16,059 bases of DNA from Bacteroidia bacterium (GTDB taxonomy: Bacteria; Bacteroidota; Bacteroidia; UKL13-3). This document shows positions 1 through 7,015 of the stretch, piece after piece (within the stretch, counting starts at the first letter, position 1; every line of letters starts with the position of its first letter). Both the position numbers and the translations under genes were made by a program. The DNA lies in contig JAKRSG010000168.1 of the NCBI GenBank assembly GCA_022402405.1, positions 1 through 16,059 of the forward strand. Direction: 5' to 3'. The notes beneath the pieces are model-generated. The model searched no databases. It was given only the letters and a program-made list of their open reading frames with translations, and had not been told where the DNA came from.

Positions 1-601
1 GTTGCACTCTTTGCTTTTCTTTGTTTACCAAGCTTAATGAATAATCGCTTACAAGGGTATCAAGATAAGTTGATTTGGCTTTTAAATTAGCAATAGTTAA
101 ATCTGGATCATTTGATTCGTACTCGGGTGTGTTTTCTAAGAGTTCAACCAATGATTGAAAGGCATCATACTTGCGAGAAACAGAATGATTAAAACCACCT
201 CTCTTTGAAGATTCACCTGATGTGGTAGCTTCTGCATTGCTTGGAGCTTCCGTAGCACTTTTTGCTTTGTAGCCTCTAAATTGTCTAATGGCTCCTTTAA
301 TGTCGCCTAATACTTCTCCTTTAATGCCACAAATTTTAACTTCTCTAGCAATGAGCGTTACTAAGCTACCGAGGTTCTTAACCTCATCTTTTCTTAAGGA
401 GGCAAGTCGCTCTGTGTTTCTGTGTGCCACCGTCCAATCATTTAAAACCTTTGCAGCATCGGTATGTAATGCTTGAAGATTTACTAATTTTAGGTTGTCT
501 TTAATGGGATTGTAACTGGCACCTAAACTAGTTACGAGATTAATTAAAACCTCGAAATTTTCTACTTGGCGGGCTTTGCCGCCGTCTTTTGTTGTTAACA
601 T
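1..601 (-). CDS. Hypothetical helical protein, N-terminal part only
   Basis: The minus strand is open from an ATG at 599-601 to the left edge, giving at least 200 residues with the C-terminus outside the window. The protein starts MLTTKDGGKARQVENFEVLI. It is rich in Leu, Ala, Lys and Glu, looks largely helical, and has no signal peptide or membrane segment. A low-complexity Ser/Thr/Glu/Gly stretch around residues 117-133 separates a longer N-terminal helical part from a second helical part. I do not recognise a family or catalytic motif. No clear Shine-Dalgarno sequence precedes the ATG. It diverges from the peptidase gene at 771, with about 170 bases between the two starts. The steady codon use and lack of stops make it a real gene, but the function is unknown. 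Confidence 0.75.
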   Translation of the reverse strand, partial: MLTTKDGGKARQVENFEVLINLVTSLGASYNPIKDNLKLVNLQALHTDAAKVLNDWTVAHRNTERLASLRKDEVKNLGSLVTLIAREVKICGIKGEVLGDIKGAIRQFRGYKAKSATEAPSNAEATTSGESSKRGGFNHSVSRKYDAFQSLVELLENTPEYESNDPDLTIANLKAKSTYLDTLVSDYSLSLVNKEKQRVQ

Positions 602-770
602 AATTTTTTTGATTTACGTCGGCATTATCAAAATAAATTTTTATGAAAAAAAATTTGAGCGTGGCACAAATTTTCTGCCACATGGGAAACGCGCGTCTTC
701 AGTTTTTTGGCTCTAATTTCTTGACTTATTGCATACTTTTCTATAAGTAGCCGATGTAAAATTCAAAAAT

Positions 771-1283
771 ATGAAAGATCAAATTACATTAAATCGCATT
801 CAATTAATGCACCCTAAACTAAGAGCTGAGGTTCTTGAAATGTATAATCAAATTTGCCTTGCTCTTACTGGAAAGGCTATTTGCCGCTTTTCTTATACGC
901 TTAGAACCTATAAAGAGCAAGATGATTTATATGCATTAGGCCGCACCAAGCCTGGTAAAATCGTTACGCATGCAAGAGGTGGACAAAGCTATCATAACTT
1001 TGGCTTAGCATTCGATATAGTTCTATTAATCGATGAAAAAGGTACTGGTAAATTCAACAAAGCAAGCTGGCAAACCAATGTAGACTTCGATGGTGATGGC
1101 ATACATGATTGGTTTGAAGTAGTGCGTATTTGCAAGCTATATGGCTGGGAATGGGGAGGCGATTGGAAGTTCTCTGACAAACCTCACTTCCAGAAAACCC
1201 TTGGTCATTCCGTAGTAAAACTAGCCGCACTGGTAAAAGCCGGTAGGGTAGATGCGAAGACGAAAACTTATCCGAAGGTTTAG
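771..1283 (+). CDS. M15-family peptidoglycan peptidase (VanY/endolysin-like)
   Basis: This 170-aa protein matches the small M15 metallopeptidases (phage endolysin and VanY type), which cleave peptide bonds in peptidoglycan stem peptides. The zinc site is visible: SYHNFGLAFD supplies His75 and Asp82, and SDKPHFQ supplies His139, with Asp136 in the usual catalytic position three residues before that His. WEWGGDW (residues 126-132) is the typical loop before the last ligand. There is no signal peptide, so it resembles a cytoplasmic lysin released by lysis or by a dedicated export route. No holin or phage structural gene is adjacent, so a prophage origin is not shown. It is a single-gene unit closed by a terminator. 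The family is secure; the exact bond cut (L-Ala-D-Glu or D-Ala-D-Ala) cannot be read from the sequence. Confidence 0.88.
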   Translation: MKDQITLNRIQLMHPKLRAEVLEMYNQICLALTGKAICRFSYTLRTYKEQDDLYALGRTKPGKIVTHARGGQSYHNFGLAFDIVLLIDEKGTGKFNKASWQTNVDFDGDGIHDWFEVVRICKLYGWEWGGDWKFSDKPHFQKTLGHSVVKLAALVKAGRVDAKTKTYPKV

Positions 1284-1297
1284 GTTTTGGTTTATAT

Positions 1298-1329
1298 AAA
1301 AAAACCTCCTGGGATGGGAGGTTTTTTTT
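1298..1329 (+). terminator. Intrinsic terminator after the M15 peptidase
   Basis: An A tract and CCTCC (1298-1309) pair with GGAGG and a run of eight T (1317-1329) around a seven-base loop. The GC-rich stem followed by a T tract, 14 bases after the stop codon, is a textbook rho-independent terminator. The A tract on the other side means it could also work on the opposite strand. Confidence 0.85.
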
Positions 1330-1584
1330 GTGGGGGATTGTGTGCGAATAAATGAAGTTAGGATTAAATGAATACGTTGTCTTTGTTATTTTGTGTTTAA
1401 AATGGGGGTTAAAGTAGTTTTATTCTTTGACGTATTTTCTTGGCGCAGTTTAGGAATGGTTAAACACAAATTATGCTGTTGTATTTTATACAAAAAATAA
1501 ACTTTTCAACCGTTACTTTTTCCTTTTTTTACAAGGTTCTAGGTGTATTCAAGCCCCGTTTATATGCAACAAGAAGCTCATAAT
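1330..1584. other. Intergenic region without a recognised gene
   Basis: These bases separate the 3' ends of two convergent genes. I see no convincing gene. The only structure is an 11-base inverted repeat, TTTGTGTTTAA at 1390-1400 and its complement at 1460-1470, with a 59-base gap, too loose to call a terminator. This is where the sequence changes from ordinary genes to the minus-strand accessory block, but no attachment site or direct repeat marks the boundary. Confidence 0.5.
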
Positions 1585-2241
1585 TTAACTTAGCTTCTTA
1601 ATTATTGTAGAAATAAATTCGTTACTTTTATCTACGTTATATTTTAATTGTTCTGAGTTATAGATTTCATGAGCATACTTTTCATATACCTGTTCAATTT
1701 GTGAAAGGTGCCTTTGTATATTAGTTCGAGCAGAAAAGTTCGAAATATCCTGATACATGCCGTCTATAAATTCTGTTGTAACATTTAGGTCCCAACTTCC
1801 AAAATTTGGATTATTTATATCAAGTGTTCTTTTCTGATTTTCTTTTCGAATCCAAAGGTCTTTAAAGATGTTTTCCAAAGGCTTTTTCAAATAAAGAATT
1901 TGTGGTCGATAGTTTGAAAAATATTTATCCCAACCGTTACGGATAAGTAAAAATGGACCTGCCGCCACCAAAGTCGGAACTCTAATTTCTGAAAGATGCA
2001 TAATGCATTCTTCCTCCTTTTTCTCAATATACTTGATTGCATCTTCTCTTCCTAATTCTAGGAAGATATTGTATATATGTCCACCATAGTCCTTTGAGAC
2101 GAACTTATCTGAGTCTAAAAAATAAATTGGAAATGGATTAATTTCACATATTTTTCTGAGGTAATGTGATTTTCCTGCAGTTGAAAAGCCGATCAGGATA
2201 ACTATTTTATTGCTCATATAACCATTTAATGGATTTTTCAT
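1585..2241 (-). CDS. P-loop kinase-like / AAA-type NTP-binding protein
   Basis: The protein (218 aa from the first ATG) has a Walker A motif near its N-terminus, GFSTAGKS at residues 18-25, directly after a hydrophobic strand (KIVILI). A second strand ending FLDSD (41-45) fits the acidic substrate/Mg site of small-molecule P-loop kinases of the shikimate/gluconate kinase or AAA_33 type. A basic stretch with LWIRKENQKR near residue 130 could be the lid. The substrate cannot be read. A second in-frame ATG (2217, MSNKIVILIG) places the Walker A at the usual distance from the N-terminus and is an equally good start; neither has a well-spaced ribosome site. It lies 162 bases beyond the vWA lipoprotein gene on the same strand, so co-transcription is possible but not shown. 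Confidence 0.7.
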   Translation of the reverse strand: MKNPLNGYMSNKIVILIGFSTAGKSHYLRKICEINPFPIYFLDSDKFVSKDYGGHIYNIFLELGREDAIKYIEKKEEECIMHLSEIRVPTLVAAGPFLLIRNGWDKYFSNYRPQILYLKKPLENIFKDLWIRKENQKRTLDINNPNFGSWDLNVTTEFIDGMYQDISNFSARTNIQRHLSQIEQVYEKYAHEIYNSEQLKYNVDKSNEFISTIIKKLS

Positions 2242-2403
2242 TATTAGTTGTAAATAAAGCTCCTATACCTTGCGGTCGTTGCCGATTGCGAAGCAGAAAC
2301 TGGTATCCAAGATAAAATATTTTGAGAACATAAAAGCTTCATTTTACTTCTTCACCGCAATGGCGCAAGACAAATGTATTATGTGCTGATCAATTCTCCG
2401 TTA

Positions 2404-3285
2404 TCAATATTTGTCCCATGTTAAGTCTAAAAAGCCGCTGTCCTTTGCCCACTTGCGCCATACTGTTTCAAGGATTTCATTATCTCTATATCCTGTCTCG
2501 TTATTATAAATTTGTGAAATTAAATTTTTGTCACGCTCGTGAGTTTCTAATATATGAAGAGTTATATATTTATTAAGTTTGTTTTTGTATTTTGGCAAAC
2601 CTAATGATGGGTTTAACTCAAGTGCATTCAATACATTCACATTTTTATGTTTGCAATACTTTCTCACTTTCTCTATTTCTGAATTCCCAAAATAATATTG
2701 ACTATTAGTATTTTTACCGCGATATTCTAGATACCCATCTGTGAAAATGTAAATATGATTTTCAAAGTCTAAGTACGTTGTATCTATTCCGTCAGTCAAG
2801 TATGTATTATACTTAATAATTTGCTCATTAGAAATTTTTTCTATTAATAGACTAATTAAATCTAAACCTTCATTTCTTGTTGTTGCGTATACATTTTTTA
2901 CAATGCGCTCAAAGTCGACAATTTTTTGATCTAATCCACAATTTTTATATTCAGATGTAGAGTTAATGAAACGTTGTTTTTCCCCTATGTTCTTAATTTT
3001 ATTTAGGTCAATTGATGCAGCAGTTTTTTCAGAAAATGTCGAAAAAGAAATGCTTGATTTATCTCCAATTTTCACTCCAGGTTTAACACACTCGGTCTTG
3101 AAGAATTGAACTAATTTTAGAATTTCATCAATGTCCTTTTCTGGTCTATTATCTAGACGGCTTGACATATCGGAAAGAATAACTATATTCTTATATGTTA
3201 ATGTTTGGTTTTGTGGATCAGGAGCGCATGAAGTCAGTAAAATTATTACCGAACAAACGATTATATTTATTTTCATTTCTACCAA
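2404..3285 (-). CDS. Lipoprotein with a von Willebrand factor A-like domain
   Basis: The 293-aa protein begins with a short hydrophobic signal ending in a lipobox (LTSC, Cys20), so it should be lipidated and held at a membrane facing the periplasm or cell surface. After it, NIVILSDMSSRLDN (33-46) looks like the first vWA strand with a near-canonical metal-site motif (Asp39, Ser41; the second Ser of DxSxS is Ser42 or is replaced by Arg43). IYIFTDGYLE (178-187) looks like the later strand carrying the MIDAS Asp183. vWA domains usually bind protein ligands through a metal ion; the ligand here is unknown. The gene starts 7 bases after the stop of the PLD/membrane protein, so the two form an operon. 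ATG at residue 4 (MKINIIV) is an alternative start with a better signal-peptide shape. Confidence 0.72.
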   Translation of the reverse strand: MVEMKINIIVCSVIILLTSCAPDPQNQTLTYKNIVILSDMSSRLDNRPEKDIDEILKLVQFFKTECVKPGVKIGDKSSISFSTFSEKTAASIDLNKIKNIGEKQRFINSTSEYKNCGLDQKIVDFERIVKNVYATTRNEGLDLISLLIEKISNEQIIKYNTYLTDGIDTTYLDFENHIYIFTDGYLEYRGKNTNSQYYFGNSEIEKVRKYCKHKNVNVLNALELNPSLGLPKYKNKLNKYITLHILETHERDKNLISQIYNNETGYRDNEILETVWRKWAKDSGFLDLTWDKY

Positions 3286-3292
3286 TTAGTTA

Positions 3293-5182
3293 TTAGATAG
3301 TTGTGTAACTTGCTTGTTCAATTTCTTTTACTCTAATTGCAACTTGCTCTGATGAATAATATACTGGCAGATATTCAATAAATCCTGATTTATATGCAGA
3401 AATAACGCTATCAAATATAACTTCAGTAAAAATCCTACCGCTTGTTATTCGTGCTAAATAATCCTCATAAATCGTTTTAATTTGATTTTGCATTTCTACA
3501 TATCTATTGTTAATCTGAATAAGCCGATTGTTATTTTCAGATTCTAAGTTAATAACCTTTGTATTTTGTTGATTTATTAAATCCTCTTTCTCTTTTACCT
3601 TATTAGTTAGTAACTCTTTTTCAGCAATAAGGTCCATCATTTCAACATCTAATAACTGAATTTTTTTATTCTTTTCTGAATCAACAATTTCTCTTTGTGA
3701 ATTTTTATAGTTGATAGCTATAAAATCTATCAAATAGTGGGTTAAAAAAAGTGGTGCAGAACCAAAAAGGAATATGAGCCAAAACTCACCATGTTTTACA
3801 ACTTCCCAAATTTGAAGTGTTGAGTCTTTTCCTGCAATTAGGCATCTGATATAGTCTTGATTAAAAGCAACCATAGTTGATGTTATTACGTCAAAAATTA
3901 TGAGGAAAAATAAAAATAAATATTTATTCTCTTTTCCAAAAAGTTTCAAGTTGGTAAGTAATACTGGAATAAGAAAAAAGATAGCCGAAAAAAATCCAAA
4001 TAATGCACCTTGTGTTGCAAATATCTTCATTATTGCATTTGCATCAACAATTTGTGGAATTTTCACTTCTGCTCCTGTTGTTGCTAATGCTCGAATTATA
4101 TTTTCTTCAAAAAATACTTTGTAAAATACCGATGAAAAAAATATTGAAAGGATAAAGGATAGTATCATTAAACCTATAACAGAAAGAGTGGTCCCTACAT
4201 TCCAAAACTTTTTTACTATAAAAGATTGTTCTAATGTTCTTCTTTCAATCTTGTTTTTTTCAATTTCTTTATTGATGTGAAATAGTCCCTTTTCACCATT
4301 TATTTGGTTGCCTGACTCCAATATTAGTTTTTCTTGTTTGATTTCAGTAACCTTATCTATAAGTTGTCTTTTCTCTAACTCATTTTTTCTTTTCTCGTCA
4401 ATTATCTTTTCTTGCTTTTCTGTTTCTAAATTTGTTTTAGCGCTTTCATATGCATATGAAATATTAGATAATAAAACATTTTTCTTGCTGCCAAGTCTTT
4501 CTTCAGAAATGTACGTTTTAATTCTTTCTTTTATATTTTCATATTCAGTTCTGAAAATATCAAGATTACCTTGACTATCACTTGAATTATCTAACCCTTG
4601 TTGCCTGAATTTTGCTGTGTCAATTTCTGCTGTGGAATACACAAGGTCTTGCAAGCGCTTAGAAAAGGTGTCAATAATATTCATCGGTTGCACTTCTGAA
4701 ACTTTTGAATCTGGTCTATTTGTAACTTCTGTGGAATTCACCGCTATTTGGTTGTCAATGTTATATTTAAGTCGTTCAAATTCAGAAAAGAACTGAGAAT
4801 AAGTTGAAGTGTCGTCTGAAACATGAATGTTTTCAACATTGTTATTGCTTGCATTAATTGAGTAATTGTATGAGCCATTGATTGTGATTTTATTGTCTAT
4901 AAGACAGAATTTATGGTGCATTATTCCTCTAGCGTCACCCGTTTCAAAAGCATGAACCATAATGTTTGCTCCTTTTAGCATTAATTTTACTGTGTCGTTT
5001 TGAATATTTGAAGAAAGGATAATATCAACCAACACATTTCTATTCTTTGCCCCAACTATTGCCATTGCAATTTCTCTATCAGTAAAGTATGCCATTGCGA
5101 GGTAAATGCTTTGAGAAGCATTGTTGATTTCAGAAAGAATTCGTTGCTTTATTTCTGTTCCGTTAGTTATGATGTCATTCAT
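3293..5182 (-). CDS. Membrane-anchored phospholipase D/HKD-type protein with coiled coils
   Basis: This 629-aa protein has an N-terminal PLD-superfamily domain (about 1-140) with one complete HKD motif: His89-x-Lys91-x4-Asp96, then GSYN at 103-106. Single-HKD members usually work as dimers and are often nucleases. A Lys/Glu-rich coiled coil follows (about 210-320). Next come four hydrophobic segments likely to cross the membrane (about 327-357, 385-410, 420-440, 466-490), then a second coiled coil (about 495-570) and a short C-terminal domain. There is no signal peptide, so the HKD domain probably faces the cytoplasm. It is the first main gene of an operon with the vWA lipoprotein and follows the promoter/leader at 5206-5420. 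Domain calls are strong; the substrate (DNA, RNA or lipid) is not determined. The combination with a membrane block and coiled coils suggests a membrane-tethered effector. Confidence 0.8.
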   Translation of the reverse strand: MNDIITNGTEIKQRILSEINNASQSIYLAMAYFTDREIAMAIVGAKNRNVLVDIILSSNIQNDTVKLMLKGANIMVHAFETGDARGIMHHKFCLIDNKITINGSYNYSINASNNNVENIHVSDDTSTYSQFFSEFERLKYNIDNQIAVNSTEVTNRPDSKVSEVQPMNIIDTFSKRLQDLVYSTAEIDTAKFRQQGLDNSSDSQGNLDIFRTEYENIKERIKTYISEERLGSKKNVLLSNISYAYESAKTNLETEKQEKIIDEKRKNELEKRQLIDKVTEIKQEKLILESGNQINGEKGLFHINKEIEKNKIERRTLEQSFIVKKFWNVGTTLSVIGLMILSFILSIFFSSVFYKVFFEENIIRALATTGAEVKIPQIVDANAIMKIFATQGALFGFFSAIFFLIPVLLTNLKLFGKENKYLFLFFLIIFDVITSTMVAFNQDYIRCLIAGKDSTLQIWEVVKHGEFWLIFLFGSAPLFLTHYLIDFIAINYKNSQREIVDSEKNKKIQLLDVEMMDLIAEKELLTNKVKEKEDLINQQNTKVINLESENNNRLIQINNRYVEMQNQIKTIYEDYLARITSGRIFTEVIFDSVISAYKSGFIEYLPVYYSSEQVAIRVKEIEQASYTTI

Positions 5183-5205
5183 TTTTTTCTTTTTCTCTAT
5201 TTGTA

Positions 5206-5364
5206 TTATGAACTTAGATTTAAGTTAACACTGTCACTAAGTTTTACCGCTAACATATTTATTTCCAACCCCCAATTACTCCAATTACCCCCCCCACCTG
5301 GCAAATCCACTTTGCAAGTAATAATCTCAGTAAGTATAATAATATGATTTAGGTTTACTTTCAT
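5206..5364 (-). CDS. Possible 52-aa leader ORF in repeat copy 1
   Basis: An ATG AAA at 5364, about 20 bases after the presumed transcription start, opens a 52-codon frame that ends 23 bases before the PLD gene. It begins MKVNLNHIIILTEII and contains PGGGGNW and GLEINMLAV. The corresponding part of repeat copy 3 has the same frame (MKANLNYNN..., GLEINMLAL), with the length difference a multiple of three, and there it runs on into the broken MORN-like gene. This may be a real small peptide, an upstream leader ORF, or just the decayed 5' end of a duplicated gene. Most differences between the copies change the amino acid, so strong protein-level selection is not evident. An eight-G run lies inside it. 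Confidence 0.3.
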   Translation of the reverse strand: MKVNLNHIIILTEIITCKVDLPGGGGNWSNWGLEINMLAVKLSDSVNLNLSS

Positions 5365-5389
5365 GGCTGTAGATTTACTTTTGGTTCAG

Positions 5390-5420
5390 CCAAAATAAAT
5401 ATTATGTGTTAAAAAGCAAA
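5390..5420 (-). promoter_or_regulatory. Bacteroidota-type promoter, repeat copy 1
   Basis: On the minus strand, TTTG is followed after exactly 19 bases by TATTTTGG, close to the Bacteroidota consensus TTTG-N19-TAnnTTTG. The same pair with the same spacing occurs in the other two repeat copies. It points into the PLD/vWA operon, with the PLD start about 200 bases downstream. Just past the -7 box lies a small inverted repeat, TTTTGG-5 nt-CCAAAA, that could be an operator. Confidence 0.6.
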
Positions 5421-5490
5421 GTTTTTAAGATTATTATGTATTAGCCATCACTGCTATTTAGAAAAATTCCCTTTCATTCAAAAAGATCCT

Positions 5491-5586
5491 TCGCTCCACT
5501 GCGTTGCGCTCAGGATAACCCTGTTCTAGGGCTCAAGTGTAGGGAGAATAGATTATTGTCTTTCTGAGCGCAACGCAGTGGAGCGA
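5491..5586. repeat. Palindromic REPIN/MITE-like element, copy 1
   Basis: A perfect 23-base arm (5491-5513, beginning TCGCTCCACTGC) is repeated inverted at 5564-5586, with 50 bases between. The core resembles the dispersed palindromic sequences common in intergenic DNA of Bacteroidota. The inner spacer keeps AGGGAGAATAGA, the left half of the hairpin seen complete in copy 2, but lacks its right half. It lies between operons and could also act as a transcription terminator. Confidence 0.8.
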
Positions 5587-5797
5587 TGAACCTTAAAGTT
5601 TGAAAATGAATTTCTATAGACAGCAGTGGTTTTGATTATGCTAAATATGTAATGGTTAATTCAAATGAAGGCTATTTCAAATTTTAGGTTTAAGCATGAA
5701 ACAAGTTATCAAAATTTGCAAAGCTTTGATTGTTTACATCTTAGATGATTAAATACTTTCATTGGTTCTTTTTATTGTTTTAACATGTGTTTTTCAG

Positions 5798-7015
5798 TTA
5801 TAACAATTCAATTCTCTTAACTTTTTTCCTTAACTGAGTACTTTGATTAACAATATACTCTTCTACTTCAACCTTTATTATCATATCATCTTCTAGACTG
5901 TGAAGCTTAACTAAAGTTGAGGGGATAAGAATATTGTCGCCTTTGGTTTCAGGCATGAAAAAAGCAAAATCTTTACCCTTTCTTGCCAGACTTTCTTTTT
6001 GTATTACCTTTCCTTTTATTAGATTTGATATTATCGCTTGCTCTGATACAGGAGTAGGTTCAACGCTTACCCAATTATTAGTTTTAGGATTTGAATCTAC
6101 ATACATTTTGAACCATACCACAACATCCAAAAGCTGGTACAAAACACTATTAAAAAGAAAGGGGGTTTTGATTGATTTTACAAACAAATCTATTTCAGAC
6201 CTATGAGAACCCGCTTGAGTGATGGATAAAATGTTCTTTAAATAATTTGAAATTGGCTTTGGAAGGTGAGTCTCTTCCAAATGTTTATATTGTTTGTAAA
6301 TAGGATCTGTTTTTTCACCCTGCACAGCTCCTGCGAGGAAAATACTACTGGGATTTAATGCCACATTTGGTTTTACAAATATGGATGGAAGCAAATCAAA
6401 TTTGTTAAAACCAATAAAAATATCTTCTATTACTTTTCGAATAGTGTTAAATTGATTCTCAATATTCCCTTGATCCCTGGCTTTTAGGAGGTCTAATAAA
6501 TCTTTTCCAGCATGTGCTCCAATATATTTTTCGGTGCAAACCTCAAACATTGGCTGGTATTTATGCCGTATTTGGGTATCCAATTGCTGGTCCGCCTCTT
6601 TTTTAATATCAACCCATAACTGTTCAATATCAGCATCAAAGTTTTTATTATAAACTTTGTTTCCTTTATACTCCCTCGCAATAGGGTTAGTAGCATTTAA
6701 AAAATCAGGCTGACCTGAAAAAATAAACCATGGGATTTTCTTTTTAGCTTCTATCTTATCTAAAAATCTTGCCACATTAAATAGTGCAGAATCATTAACG
6801 GCATCTCCTGTAGCTTGAGTATTTTTATAGAACTTTCCATCTACAATTACCGCATCGTAATAAATTAAGTTCGACTCGAGTTCTGCAATACCCTCTTCTG
6901 CATTGGTAAAACCAATAAGTGTAATTCCTCTTTGATATGCGTCATCTATAATTGAATCGAATGATTCATGTTCATCATCAAACCAAAGCACCTTATAATC
7001 ACTCATACTTTTCAT
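5798..7015 (-). CDS. Response regulator: receiver, helical middle, cold-shock-like C-terminus
   Basis: The N-terminal 130 residues of this 405-aa protein form a receiver-type domain. The acidic pair Asp13/Asp14 (VLWFDDE), the phospho-acceptor candidate Asp59 (AVIVDGK), Ser100 (FIFSG) and Lys124 (VYNKNF) are all in order, so it is probably phosphorylatable. A helical middle (about 150-310, with TIRKVIEDIF and TQAGSHR...LLDVVVWF) weakly recalls DUF4145/HEPN-like helical domains, but no Rx4-6H RNase motif is seen. The C-terminus (about 328-388: GKVIQK, DFAFFMPE, DNILIPSTLV) resembles a cold-shock/OB fold that binds single-stranded nucleic acid. There is no DNA-binding helix-turn-helix. The gene overlaps the end of the kinase fusion by 17 bases, or by 8 if ATG 7006 is used, pointing to translational coupling and a cognate pair. 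Confidence 0.78.
   Translation of the reverse strand: MKSMSDYKVLWFDDEHESFDSIIDDAYQRGITLIGFTNAEEGIAELESNLIYYDAVIVDGKFYKNTQATGDAVNDSALFNVARFLDKIEAKKKIPWFIFSGQPDFLNATNPIAREYKGNKVYNKNFDADIEQLWVDIKKEADQQLDTQIRHKYQPMFEVCTEKYIGAHAGKDLLDLLKARDQGNIENQFNTIRKVIEDIFIGFNKFDLLPSIFVKPNVALNPSSIFLAGAVQGEKTDPIYKQYKHLEETHLPKPISNYLKNILSITQAGSHRSEIDLFVKSIKTPFLFNSVLYQLLDVVVWFKMYVDSNPKTNNWVSVEPTPVSEQAIISNLIKGKVIQKESLARKGKDFAFFMPETKGDNILIPSTLVKLHSLEDDMIIKVEVEEYIVNQSTQLRKKVKRIELL

Larger units (their letters stand above)
5375..5783. repeat. Long imperfect direct repeat, copy 1
   Basis: About 410 bases here are closely similar to 11835-12283 in the same orientation, including the TTTTGGTTCAGCC motif, the promoter, the long palindrome, and a shared tail with GATTGTTTACATCTTAGATG and ATTGGTTCTT. 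The tail ends 14 bases from the stop codon of the response regulator gene. An extra adjoining block (5249-5374) is shared only with copy 3 (13012-13140). This copy and copy 2 enclose the four-gene methyltransferase-kinase operon. No transposase or terminal duplication is visible. The repeat fills most of the 615-base gap between the two operons; I see no other gene in that gap apart from the possible leader ORF. Confidence 0.88.

Noticed and set aside
288..476. 62-codon plus-strand frame
   Set aside because: It is antisense to the partial helical protein, which has the better coding character.
721..747. TTGACT and TATAAG as a sigma-70-like promoter for the M15 gene
   Set aside because: Spacing is only 15 bases and the Bacteroidota consensus does not fit well, so I did not annotate it.
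1390..1470. 11-base inverted repeat as a terminator for the P-loop gene
   Set aside because: The 59-base gap and lack of a GC-rich stem or T run make termination unlikely.
5206..5364. RiPP or bacteriocin precursor with a Gly-rich processing site
   Set aside because: No maturation enzyme, protease-transporter or other biosynthetic gene is nearby, and the same sequence is fused to another gene in copy 3.
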